DNA of 64,000 nt, from contig NZ_JQML01000001.1 of the NCBI RefSeq assembly GCF_000744705.1, forward strand, positions 9,372,017 through 9,436,016. Direction: 5' to 3'. Of this stretch, positions 34,587 through 43,015 are shown in pieces; position 1 is the stretch's first letter; the number at the start of each line of letters is the position of its first letter. The stretch comes from Streptacidiphilus albus JL83. Its GTDB lineage: Bacteria > Actinomycetota > Actinomycetes > Streptomycetales > Streptomycetaceae. Position numbers and translations under genes: made by a program. Below the pieces are notes generated by a model. It saw only the letters and a program-made list of their open reading frames with translations, was not told where the DNA came from and ran no database searches.

Positions 34587-35390
34587 ATGGACGTTCGTCG
34601 CAGGAACAACGTGAGGGTCACTGGTCGGGCGGACGGGCCGGTGGTGCTGCTCGCGCACGGCTTCGGCTGCGACCAGAACATGTGGCGGCTGGTGCTCCCC
34701 GCCCTGGCGCGCGACTTCCGGGTGGTGCTGTTCGACTACGTCGGCTCGGGCCGCTCGGATCCGGGCGCGTGGAGCGAGGAGCGCTACAGCTCACTGGAGG
34801 GCTACGCCCGCGACGTCACGGAGGTGTGCGCCGAGCTGGACCTGCGGGACGTGGTCTTCGTGGGGCACTCGGTCAGTGCGATGGTCGGGGTGCTGGCGGC
34901 GGCGCGGGCCCCGGAGCGGTTCTCCGCGCTGGTGATGGTCGCGCCCTCGCCCTGCTACATCGACGAGGAGGGCTACCGCGGCGGGTTCAGTGCCGAGGAC
35001 ATCGGCGAGCTGCTGGAGTCGCTGGAGTCGAACTACCTCGGCTGGTCGGCGACGATGGCTCCGGTGATCATGGGCAACGGGGACCGGCCCGAGCTGGGCG
35101 AGGAACTGACTGCCTCGTTCTGCGCGACCGATCCGGACATGGCCCGGGTCTTCGCCCGCACCACGTTCCTGTCCGACAGCCGCAGGGAGCTGAAGACCGT
35201 GGCGGTGCCGACGCTGGTGCTGGAGTGCGCACAGGACGTGATCGCCCCGCGCGAGGTCGGCGCCTACGTACAGGCCGCGATCCCCGGCAGCCGTCTGGTG
35301 ACCCTGGACGCGACCGGGCACTGCCCCCAGCTGAGTGCGCCGCAGGCCACCGCGGAGGCGATCGTGGACTTCGTCGGCGCCGCCCGGTGA
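34587..35390 (+). CDS. rsbQ: RsbQ-like alpha/beta hydrolase
   Basis: The 267-residue hydrolase has the RsbQ pattern VVLLAHGFGCDQNMWRLVLP, the nucleophile Ser in VFVGHSVSAMVG, the acid in CAQDVIAPREVG and the catalytic His in DATGHCPQLSAP. In Bacillus RsbQ supplies a signal to the PAS domain of the phosphatase RsbP. Here the next gene is a PAS-PP2C phosphatase starting inside the stop (TGATG), the same partnership. Streptomyces homologues are also linked to strigolactone-like KAI2/D14 folds. Confidence 0.88.
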   Translation: MDVRRRNNVRVTGRADGPVVLLAHGFGCDQNMWRLVLPALARDFRVVLFDYVGSGRSDPGAWSEERYSSLEGYARDVTEVCAELDLRDVVFVGHSVSAMVGVLAAARAPERFSALVMVAPSPCYIDEEGYRGGFSAEDIGELLESLESNYLGWSATMAPVIMGNGDRPELGEELTASFCATDPDMARVFARTTFLSDSRRELKTVAVPTLVLECAQDVIAPREVGAYVQAAIPGSRLVTLDATGHCPQLSAPQATAEAIVDFVGAAR

Positions 35391-36679
35391 TGTGCCGCAC
35401 CGACCAGGTGCCGAACGAGCCCTCGGACCGGGACCAGGACGCGGGGGCCACCGACGCGGCGTTCACCTCGCTCCTGGAGGACAGCGCCGAGGAGCTGTAC
35501 GAGCAGGCCCCGTGCGGGTACCTGTCCACTCTGATGGACGGCACCATCGCGAAGATCAACAACACGCTGCTGGACTGGCTGGGCCTGCCCCGGCAGCGAG
35601 TGGTGGGGCGGATGCGGTTCACCGACCTGCTGAGCGTGGGCGGCAAGCTGTACCACGAGACGCACTTCGCACCGATGCTGCGGATGAACGGCGAGATCAA
35701 CGGCATCGCCCTGGAGATCAAGGCGGCCGGCGGGTCCCGGCTGCCGGTGCTGGTCACCTCCAAGGTGAAGACCAGCTCCGACGGCGAGCCGATACTGATC
35801 CGCACCACGGTCTTCGACGCCCGCGACCGCCGCACCTACGAGGCGGAGCTGCTGCGCCGACACCGCGAGGCAGAAGAGGCCCGCAGACAGGCCGACGCGG
35901 ACCGGGCGCGCCTGCAGGAAGCCCTGGAAGTACTGCAGCAGAGCCTGCTGCCCGCGACCCTGCCGGCCGTGCCGGGAATGGAGGCCGCCTCCTACTACCA
36001 CACCGCCTCCCCGGACCTGCTCGGCGGTGACTTCTACGACCTGTTCCCGCTGGACGGCACCCGCTGGGCGTTCTTCCTGGGCGACGTGTGCGGCAAGGGC
36101 CCCAAGGCCGCCGCGGTCACCTCGCTGACCCGCTACACCCTGCGCGGCGCCGCGATGCACGACCGCGACCCGGTCAGCGTGCTCAGGACACTGAACGCGG
36201 TACTGCACGAGCGGTACAACAGCGGCGACGCCCGCTACTGCACCTCCATCTTCGGCTTCCTGGAGCCCGACGGGGACCGCACCGCCGTACAGCTGGCCTC
36301 CGGCGGCCATCCCAGCGCCCTGATCCAGCGCGCCGACGGCAGCGCCGACTACCTGCCCACCCCCGGCGGCATGCTCATCGGCATCCTGCCCGACGCGCAG
36401 TTCACAACCGCCCGCACCGTGCTGTCCCGTGGGGACACTCTCCTGCTCTACACCGACGGCCTGACCGAGGCCCGCATCGGCCCCGGCCGCGACCTGTACG
36501 GCGAGGACGCCCTGCGCGATTTCACCCGCGCCCAGCCCCCGGCCGGACCGCAGGCGCTGGTCGCCGCGCTGACCACGCTGTTGACCGGGTTCGGTGACGG
36601 CCTGGACGACGACACGGCCCTGCTCGCCCTCGGCATCCCCGCCACCCCTCCGGCTGCGGTTGGTGATCCCCTGGCATGA
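35390..36679 (+). CDS. rsbP: PAS-SpoIIE phosphatase, RsbP-like
   Basis: The 429-residue protein has an N-terminal PAS domain (~35-160: YEQAPCGYLSTLMDGTIAKI, LPRQRVVGRMRFTDLLSVGG), a coiled-coil linker (RRHREAEEARRQADADR) and a PP2C domain with GGDFYDLF, GDVCGKGPKAAA, YTDGLTEARIG and DDDTALLALG. It should dephosphorylate the STAS protein encoded next, whose ATG overlaps its stop. Start: ATG overlapping the rsbQ stop; a GTG three bases earlier is equivalent. PAS ligand unknown. Confidence 0.9.
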   Translation: MCRTDQVPNEPSDRDQDAGATDAAFTSLLEDSAEELYEQAPCGYLSTLMDGTIAKINNTLLDWLGLPRQRVVGRMRFTDLLSVGGKLYHETHFAPMLRMNGEINGIALEIKAAGGSRLPVLVTSKVKTSSDGEPILIRTTVFDARDRRTYEAELLRRHREAEEARRQADADRARLQEALEVLQQSLLPATLPAVPGMEAASYYHTASPDLLGGDFYDLFPLDGTRWAFFLGDVCGKGPKAAAVTSLTRYTLRGAAMHDRDPVSVLRTLNAVLHERYNSGDARYCTSIFGFLEPDGDRTAVQLASGGHPSALIQRADGSADYLPTPGGMLIGILPDAQFTTARTVLSRGDTLLLYTDGLTEARIGPGRDLYGEDALRDFTRAQPPAGPQALVAALTTLLTGFGDGLDDDTALLALGIPATPPAAVGDPLA

Positions 36680-37047
36680 TTCCGCTGAAAATTCACACCC
36701 GCGGCGCTGCCACCGGTCCCGTACTGGAGATCACCGGCGACCTTGACCATGCAACCGCCCCCGCCTTGCGTCAGTGCCTCGCCACCGTCGCCCTCACCCC
36801 GGGACAGTGCCTGGTCCTGGACCTGTCCGGCCTGGACTTCTGCGACTCCAGCGGCATCACCGCCCTGCTGACCGCCCGCAGCCTCGCCACCGCGCAGGGA
36901 GCCGACATGGCCCTGGCGGCCGTGCCCGCCAACACCACCCGCATCCTGCGGATCACCGGCCTGGACCGCGTCTTCGTCCTCCACCCCGACACCGAAACCG
37001 CCACCCGGCCCCCCGACGTCCCGGTCACCGGAGACCGGCCGGCCTGA
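36676..37047 (+). CDS. STAS-domain anti-anti-sigma factor (RsbV-like)
   Basis: The 123-residue STAS protein shows VLEITGDLDHATAPALRQCL, CLVLDLSGLDFCDSSGITAL and ILRITGLDRVFVLH. Ser of DSSG is the expected phospho-site. It completes an RsbQ-RsbP-RsbV-like operon; no sigma factor or RsbW-like kinase lies beside it, so it presumably works on the kinase at 19.6 kb or one elsewhere. Confidence 0.9.
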   Translation: MIPLKIHTRGAATGPVLEITGDLDHATAPALRQCLATVALTPGQCLVLDLSGLDFCDSSGITALLTARSLATAQGADMALAAVPANTTRILRITGLDRVFVLHPDTETATRPPDVPVTGDRPA

Positions 37048-37160
37048 CGCCGGACCTCGTCCTGCGGGCCTGCGGCCCGGATTGCGCCCGGAGTGTGCGG
37101 GCAGGGGTGACCTTGTTCGGGCCGGACGGCTCGGGAACACTCGAAGGCGATGGGAGCAGG

Positions 37161-38165
37161 ATGGGCCAGGGTCTGGTCGCCGGGGGCTTTGCCCTGGCGT
37201 GCGCGGTGGGCGCCCTGTGGGTCGGGCAGCCGTTCCGCCGGTCGGTGCTGACGGCGCTGTCGGCGGCTTCACTCGGGTCGGCGGTGGTGTCCCGGCTTGC
37301 GGTGCCGCACGGTTCCCTGTGGACCGCCGCAGCCGTCGCCCTGGCGGGTCCGGCGGTCATCGGAGCGCTTGCGCTTGCGGCACTTCTGGTCGCGGACGGT
37401 CTGCTGCTGATCCGGTCGCAGGGCACCGCGCCGCCCCAGTTGGCGGCTCTCGCGGCCGGCACCGGTCTGGCGGCCCTCACCGCGTCGAGCATCCTGACCG
37501 TCTGCTGCTCCGGCAGTCACACGCTCGCTGAGGTCTGCCTCGTGCTGGATGCGACGGCCGCCTATCTGTCCCTGCTCTTCGTCCTGTTCCTCGGTCATGC
37601 CGTACTGAGCGGACGCCTGCAGCCGCGTCGGTCCGCCGACTACGTGGTGGTCCTTGGAGCCGGACTCGTCGACGGCGAGGTTTCTCCCCTGCTCGCCGGT
37701 CGGCTGGAACGCGCTCTGACCGTGTACCGAGCCCTGCTCGCTCGCGGCAGCCGCCCGACCCTGATCACCTCCGGTGGACGGGGACCGGACGAGGAGCGTT
37801 CGGAATCCGAGGCGATGGCGGCCTATCTCTCCGCCCGCGGCGTACCCGCTGACCGGATCCGCCGCGAGGACCGCTCCCGCAACACCGAGGAGAACCTCGC
37901 CAACAGCGGCGACATCATGCGCCGCGCGGACCCCGACTACCACTGCACCGTGATCACCAGCGACTTCCACGCCTTCCGCACCGGCCTGCTGATGCGGCGC
38001 CTGGGTGTGCGGGGAAGAGCCGCCGGTGCCTGGACCGCGCCCTCGTACTGGCTGGCGGCTGCTCTGCGCGAGTTCGTCGCCGTCCTCTGGTACGACCGGG
38101 CGGTGTTCCTGTCCCTGAGCGCCCTTCTCGCCCTCCCCGTACTCGCCGCGCTGCTGCGGTGGTGA
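37161..38165 (+). CDS. YdcF-family (DUF218) membrane protein
   Basis: The 334-residue protein has about five N-terminal membrane segments (residues ~5-150), a cytoplasmic or extracytoplasmic DUF218 domain (ADYVVVLGAGLVDGEVSP, LLARGSRPTLITSGGRG, CTVITSDFHAFRTG) and a final hydrophobic helix. DUF218 proteins include SanA and ElyC, implicated in envelope maintenance. The ATG is chosen because GGGAGCAGG precedes it; a GTG at 37107 would add 18 residues. It follows the STAS gene by 113 bp. Confidence 0.85.
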   Translation: MGQGLVAGGFALACAVGALWVGQPFRRSVLTALSAASLGSAVVSRLAVPHGSLWTAAAVALAGPAVIGALALAALLVADGLLLIRSQGTAPPQLAALAAGTGLAALTASSILTVCCSGSHTLAEVCLVLDATAAYLSLLFVLFLGHAVLSGRLQPRRSADYVVVLGAGLVDGEVSPLLAGRLERALTVYRALLARGSRPTLITSGGRGPDEERSESEAMAAYLSARGVPADRIRREDRSRNTEENLANSGDIMRRADPDYHCTVITSDFHAFRTGLLMRRLGVRGRAAGAWTAPSYWLAAALREFVAVLWYDRAVFLSLSALLALPVLAALLRW

Positions 38166-38406
38166 CCGTGCGTCAGGTCGACGCGCGCCTCTGGAGGGCA
38201 CGAAGTCTCCTGGACGGACGGTGGCGCTTGCACCTGTGTGCTGGACCTGAGACCTGAGACCTGAGACGTCAGCGCGGGCAGCGCCAGGACGACCGGACAT
38301 GGCGGTGATCCCGGCGATGACCTTCGCCACGTGGGCGCCGGCGGAAATACTGCGGTGTCGAGTGCGGTTGGCTGTGTCGAACTCAGTCGCCACAACTGGA
38401 GCCCAC

Positions 38407-38985
38407 GTGAACCGTTCGTTCGTCTTTCTCCTCGCCAGCACCCGATCGGACGGTAACACCGAGCTGCTGGCCCGGGCCGCAGCGGAGCAGCTGCCGGGCA
38501 GCACCGAGCAGCGCTGGCTGGACCTGGCACAGCTGCCCCTGCCCGACTACGTGGACGCGCGGCACGCCGACCGGCCCTGGCCCGAGCAGACGAACGAGGA
38601 ACTGCTGCGGCAGGCGACGCTCGGCGCCACCGACATCGTGATCGTCTCGCCTTTGTACTGGTACTCGATGTCCTCCCACGCCAAGCGCTACCTCGACTAC
38701 TGGTCGAAGTGGCTGGCCACCCCGGACCCGGGCTTCAAGGGGAAGATGGCCGGACGCACCCTGTGGGGCGTAACGGCGATGGCGCATCGTCAGGAGGTGG
38801 TCGCCGAACCTCACGTGCTCAGCCTGCACCACACCGCCGCCTACATGGGCATGCACTTCGGGGGCGTGCTGCTCGGGAACGGCTCCCGGCCGGGGCAAGT
38901 ACTCGCGGATGAGCAGGCGATGATCCGAGCCAAGACGTTCTTCGCCCAGGAGGCGCCACTCGCTCGCTTCCCCTATGAGGAGTGA
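38407..38985 (+). CDS. NAD(P)H-dependent FMN oxidoreductase (flavodoxin fold)
   Basis: The 192-residue flavoprotein of the NADPH-dependent FMN reductase/Kef-associated family has the FMN-phosphate loop STRSDGNTE and the flavin-contacting SPLYWYSMSSHAKRYLDYWS. It would reduce quinones or flavins. The GTG start follows GGAG. It stands alone between the YdcF gene and the lanthipeptide locus, and may have a redox-stress role (inferred). Confidence 0.87.
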   Translation: MNRSFVFLLASTRSDGNTELLARAAAEQLPGSTEQRWLDLAQLPLPDYVDARHADRPWPEQTNEELLRQATLGATDIVIVSPLYWYSMSSHAKRYLDYWSKWLATPDPGFKGKMAGRTLWGVTAMAHRQEVVAEPHVLSLHHTAAYMGMHFGGVLLGNGSRPGQVLADEQAMIRAKTFFAQEAPLARFPYEE

Positions 38986-39253
38986 CACGTCTCCGCCGGG
39001 CACCGATGACCTAGGCGATGGCGGACAACACGCCTGACACCACCGCTCCTGGTGCCGAGAGAAGTTGACCGTATGCGCGGCGTCCTGTACCTCCGGGGCG
39101 GCGTCGGTACGCCACTCGCGCTGCTCCACCTTCATGCAGTACCGCCTGCCGGAGTTCGGCGCTGTTCTCGGCGGACCCGGTCCGGTCGGTCAGGCGCAGG
39201 AGTTCCGCCCCCTGCGGTGTAGGAGCCGTGCGGGTGCGCCGGGGTGGCTGTCA

Positions 39254-39297
39254 GTGCCCGACCGGCGCCGTGCCCGACGGGTGCCGTGCCCGACTGG
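39254..39297. repeat. tandem 16-bp repeat, 2.75 copies
   Basis: GTGCCCGACCGGCGCC, GTGCCCGACGGGTGCC and GTGCCCGACTGG follow without gap. Significance unknown. Confidence 0.7.
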
Positions 39298-39336
39298 AGA
39301 TAAGGTGGCATCCGGCCGCGAGCGGTGGCCACACGC

Positions 39337-39375
39337 AGCGGTGCCCACCCGATTGAGGCTCGGGTGGGCACCGCT
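39337..39375. terminator. 16-bp perfect terminator after lanA
   Basis: AGCGGTGCCCACCCGA pairs perfectly with TCGGGTGGGCACCGCT around a 7-nt loop, 34 bp beyond the lanA stop on the minus strand. Confidence 0.9.
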
Positions 39376-39408
39376 GTCAGGCCGACACGACCGTCACATG
39401 TGCGAACG

Positions 39409-39507
39409 TCACATGCAGGTGCGCGAGGACCAGTGGCTGCAGAACAGCGACTCGATGATCGACTCGGACTCCTCGTGCAGGCCCTGAAGGTCGAGGATGA
39501 AAGCCAT
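39409..39507 (-). CDS. lanA: class III lanthipeptide precursor peptide
   Basis: The 32-residue peptide begins MAFILDLQGLHEES and ends SLFCSHWSSRTCM. The leader has the ILDLQ motif that class III synthetases recognise. The probable core holds Ser20-x-x-Cys23, which could give a lanthionine, and Ser24-x2-Ser27-x3-Cys31, which matches the labionin pattern. GAGG lies six bases before the ATG. It is 60 bp downstream of the LanKC gene on the same strand and is followed by a strong terminator. The short length hides it from ordinary gene finders. The core/leader boundary is inferred. Confidence 0.88.
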   Translation of the reverse strand: MAFILDLQGLHEESESIIESLFCSHWSSRTCM

Positions 39508-39567
39508 GACACACCTCAATTCTTTCGGTTGCCGGTGACTATGTGGTGCCACCGGCGGGAGTGGGTG

Positions 39568-42171
39568 TTACTTGTGCACCGCGGACACCGGAGCGCCGTG
39601 GTGGTCCAGGAGGGGAAGGGCGGTGCCCTTCCGGGCCGACGCCGCGTGCAGCGCCAGCAGGATGCCGGCCGAGCCGGTGGCCAGGTCGGTGGAGAGGCGG
39701 TAGAGGAGCTGGCCGGGGAAGGCCGCGCGGTCCTGGTGGCGGACCAGGTGCCAGGAGAGCAGTGACACCTGCCGCTCCAACTGCCGCCCGTCGCCACCGG
39801 CCGCGGCGAGCGCGCAGATCATGCCGGCCCGGCCCTCGAACAGCCCTGGCATCAGCAGGAATTCGGCTTCGCAGGCGCGATCCAGCAGTTCCACGGCCTG
39901 GGCCAGCTGGGCATCCTCACGGTGCCGCAGCAACCCGCGAGCGACGAACGCCGCGCCGGCCGATCCCGCGCCGAGGTAGGCGGTGCCCTGGCCGTCCTGG
40001 GCGAGCAGCATGCCCTTCTCGTCCACCTGCGCGCCGGCCAGGTCGCGGCCCAGCGCGCCGAAGGCGAGATCCAGCCAGCGCTCCTCGCCGGTGTGCTCGT
40101 ACAGCCGGGTCAGGAAGAGCGCCACGCCCGCGCCACCGTGCAGCAGCCCGACCCGGCCCTGGCCGAGCGGCGCGCCCGCGGCCAGCCGCTCGCCGTACTC
40201 CCGCGCCTGCTCGGCGAGCGCGCGGTCGCCCCGCCGGTCGGCGAAGTGCAGCAGGCTCAGGCCGAGGCCGGCCAGGCCTCCGGCGAGGTCGGCGCCGAAG
40301 ACCCCGAGCCGCTGCCGGTGGTCGGTCAACTCGCGGGCGCGGTCCAGGATCTCGCCGGCCTCGTCGGCCAGTCCGAGCCGGTCCAGGGCGAACGCCGCGC
40401 CGTGCAGGCCGTCGTACAGGCCGGGCCGGACCACCTTCGGGTCACGGGCCGCCCGCAGCAGCCACTCGACGTGCTGCTCGGGCACCGGGTAGCCGGCCTC
40501 CGCCAGCGCGTAGATGACGCCGGCGGCGCCGTGCGCCAGGTCGATGCCGCCCCGGTTGAACTGCTCCGGGTCGCCGGGGTAGAGCCGGCCGGCGCGCCCG
40601 GGGGTGGCGGCGGCCAGGATGCCCTCGGCCAGCTCGTCCATCACCCGGCGCCAGTCGTCGCCCGAGGCGCCGTCCGGCACGAAGAGCGGGCGCCCGGTCC
40701 CGGTGCGCTCGGTGGTTCCGGCCGGCAGTTGCCCGCCGGCCGCCGCGTGCAGCTCGGCGACCAACTGCGCCGCCCAGCCCTCGGGCAGTGAGAAGCGCTC
40801 GGCGGCGGCCTGGGCCAGCGCCTCGGCCTTGGCCGAGTCCAGCTCGATCAGGAAGGTCAGCGGCAGGAAGAGGAACAGCCGCATGCAGGCCAGCGCGTAG
40901 GTGTCGATCGCGCTGCCGGTCCGGGCGGCCCTGGAGATGAAACCGGGCGCCCCGAAGCCGGGCGGCACCCCGTCGACCAGGTCGAAGGCCAGCTCGAAGT
41001 CGACCAGGGCGAGCCGGCCGTCGGGCCGGACCAGCACATTGCCCGGGTGGAGGTCGCCGAAGGCCACCCCGTGCTCGTGCAGGGTGCGCAGCATGGCGGC
41101 CAACTGCTCGCCGTAGTCCAGCGCCATGGCGGTGTACTCGGCCAGCGTGGCGGCGTCCGGCTCGGCGCGCAGCAGCGGGTAGCGGCCGGTGAACAGGTGC
41201 CGCTCCAGCTTCTCGCCCTCGATGAACTCCTCGACCAGGTACTCGTGTTCCCAGACCACGAGGTGGTCGTGGAGCTCGGGTACGAAGTCCAGTCCGGACA
41301 GCCGGCGCAGCATGTCGCGCTCGCGGTGCAGCCGCTCGACGGCGTCGGTGCCGCGGTGGTCGAGCCCGGCCATCGGACGGGCCTCGCGCAGCACCACCAC
41401 CTGGCCGGTGCGGCGGTCGCGCGCCTTGTAGACGCCGCCGCCGTTGGAGAAGTGCAGCGCCCGCTCGATGTCGTAGGGGAAGTTCTCGGGCGCGGCGCCG
41501 GCCCGGGACTCGATCTGCTCACGCAGGAAGTCGGGGACGGTGATCCACTCGGGGACCGAGAAGACCGGTCGGCGCAGGTCCGGGACGAGGTTGCCGGTCG
41601 CGTCGCGCAGCGCGGAGACCGTGCGGCCCTGCTCGTCCAGACAGTACAGCTGGCGGTAGGCGCCGTAGCGGACGAAGAGCAGGCTGTCACGCCAACGCAG
41701 GTCGCTGAGGATGTACGGGCCGCGCCGGTCGGCCAGCAGCGGTTCCAGGCCGGTGAGCACCCGGTGCAGCTCGGCCTCGTCCCGCGGGTAGAGGGTCAGC
41801 AGCTTCCCGCTGGAACCCCGCGGCGCGTATTTCGAATTCGCCTTCAGGACGGTTTCCCGACCGCGCAGGAATTTGACACTCAGGTCCTGTTCATGACAGA
41901 ACTTGAGGACGATGTCGATGATCTCCGGCGCCTCGTCGAGAGCACCGGAGACGTGCACCTTCCAGCCCTGGTCGGGCAGCGTCTGGCCGTCGGGGTGCAG
42001 GTAGACCCAGACGCTGTCCCCGCTGCGGCGCCAGCCCTCGGGCACCGGTGCGACGGCCGGTGCGTAGAGGCCCTGGACGTCGTCCTGGGCGCCGGGGTCG
42101 TCGTAGAAGACGGGATCCGCCTGGCAGAACTGCTCGTAGTCCGAAGGCCGCACCGGGAGATCCCTCCACAT
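39568..42171 (-). CDS. lanKC: class III lanthipeptide synthetase LanKC
   Basis: The 867-residue trifunctional enzyme has an N-terminal lyase-like region (~1-200), a Ser/Thr kinase domain (~225-490) with the catalytic loop FGDLHPGNVLV and the metal-binding DFE of LALVDFELAF, and a C-terminal LanC-like cyclase (~520-867; GGIDLAHGAAGVIYALAEAG, LLHGGAGVALFLT) without the zinc Cys-Cys-His set of class I/II cyclases. It phosphorylates, dehydrates and cyclises the precursor encoded just downstream. The ATG start has only a weak ribosome site. No LanT exporter genes are adjacent. Confidence 0.95.
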   Translation of the reverse strand: MWRDLPVRPSDYEQFCQADPVFYDDPGAQDDVQGLYAPAVAPVPEGWRRSGDSVWVYLHPDGQTLPDQGWKVHVSGALDEAPEIIDIVLKFCHEQDLSVKFLRGRETVLKANSKYAPRGSSGKLLTLYPRDEAELHRVLTGLEPLLADRRGPYILSDLRWRDSLLFVRYGAYRQLYCLDEQGRTVSALRDATGNLVPDLRRPVFSVPEWITVPDFLREQIESRAGAAPENFPYDIERALHFSNGGGVYKARDRRTGQVVVLREARPMAGLDHRGTDAVERLHRERDMLRRLSGLDFVPELHDHLVVWEHEYLVEEFIEGEKLERHLFTGRYPLLRAEPDAATLAEYTAMALDYGEQLAAMLRTLHEHGVAFGDLHPGNVLVRPDGRLALVDFELAFDLVDGVPPGFGAPGFISRAARTGSAIDTYALACMRLFLFLPLTFLIELDSAKAEALAQAAAERFSLPEGWAAQLVAELHAAAGGQLPAGTTERTGTGRPLFVPDGASGDDWRRVMDELAEGILAAATPGRAGRLYPGDPEQFNRGGIDLAHGAAGVIYALAEAGYPVPEQHVEWLLRAARDPKVVRPGLYDGLHGAAFALDRLGLADEAGEILDRARELTDHRQRLGVFGADLAGGLAGLGLSLLHFADRRGDRALAEQAREYGERLAAGAPLGQGRVGLLHGGAGVALFLTRLYEHTGEERWLDLAFGALGRDLAGAQVDEKGMLLAQDGQGTAYLGAGSAGAAFVARGLLRHREDAQLAQAVELLDRACEAEFLLMPGLFEGRAGMICALAAAGGDGRQLERQVSLLSWHLVRHQDRAAFPGQLLYRLSTDLATGSAGILLALHAASARKGTALPLLDHHGAPVSAVHK

Positions 42172-42248
42172 ACTCGACGGGCCGCGCGGGGTGGTGCCCG
42201 GCCTTCTCCACCGGCCGGCCCCGTTGTGTGGCCCGGCGTTAGGTCGGA

Positions 42249-42278
42249 TTTATAGCCGGGTTTCCCTGCCGGACTCAA
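42249..42278 (-). promoter_or_regulatory. lanKC-lanA promoter
   Basis: On the minus strand TTGAGT (42278-42273), 18 bases, TATAAA (42254-42249), a good housekeeping-type promoter that would start transcription about 70 bp before lanKC. TATAAA is rare in this GC-rich DNA. Confidence 0.6.
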
Positions 42279-42606
42279 GACCTTGCGGGAGCGTCAACGG
42301 AGTGTTAATCGCGCACCTGTGGACGACTTTTCCGGAACTCCAGAACGGCCGGAAAAACGTGAACCCGTGGCCGGGGCCGCGCCGTACACCGGTGTCGGAC
42401 CCCTGCCGGACCATGGGTAACGCGAGGCCCTGCGAACACGAACAGCAGGCCCGTCGGCACGCTCCAGGAGCCGGAGGCGAAATCCGGCCAACCTGACTGC
42501 TCTTCGTCCGGGGGGGCCGGATCGCCCCCGGCGTTCATCCATTTGCTGTGGAGCGGTGACGAAGAGTCACGTCCCGCTGGGGCGACCGGGTGCCGCTCCC
42601 AGTTCG

Positions 42607-42933
42607 TTCGCCGACCACCAGCACGCCTTCGGCGTCAAGCGGTTGTGCCAGGCCCTTGGCCCGTCCCGATCCGGCTTTCTACCGCTGGACGGGCGGTGCC
42701 CCGGCCCGCGCCGCGGGAGCGGCTGCCGATGCCGCACTCTCGCGGCGCGCGTACGCGCCGTCCACGCCGTCCACGCCGACTCCGAGGGCACCAACGGCGC
42801 CCCGCGGGTGACGGCCGGACTCCGCGAAGCCGGTCTTCCGGTCTGCCGGTCAACCACGAGCGAGCGGGTCCAACGGGTCATGCGTCGGTTCGGCACCGTC
42901 GGCGTCCACCTGCACAAGGAGCCGGGACGGTGA
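42607..42933 (+). pseudogene. IS3-family transposase (OrfB) remnant, frameshifted
   Basis: The pieces FADHQHAFGVKRLCQALG, then RPDPAFYRWTGGAPARAAGA in another frame, then SEGTNGAPRVTAGLREAGLP and RVQRVMRRFGTVGVH back in the first, match in order the N-terminal helix-turn-helix region of IS3-type OrfB. At least two frameshifts occur and the DDE catalytic domain is absent. Residual mobile-element DNA next to the lanthipeptide locus. Confidence 0.75.
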
Positions 42934-43015
42934 TCGTTCCGGTCGGCCCAGCGGGCTACTGTTCGTCGACACCTGCCTCGGGCCGACCGGAGTTGTGCGC
43001 ACCGGGAGTTGTGAT

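Larger units (their letters stand above)
38986..39408. other. intergenic region downstream of lanA
   Basis: It contains a 16-bp imperfect tandem repeat and the lanthipeptide terminator. No transporter or protease gene is present here. Confidence 0.6.
42172..43015. other. intergenic region with lanKC promoter and IS3 remnant
   Basis: It holds the promoter at 42249-42278 and the transposase fragment at 42607-42933. The remainder shows no gene. Confidence 0.6.
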
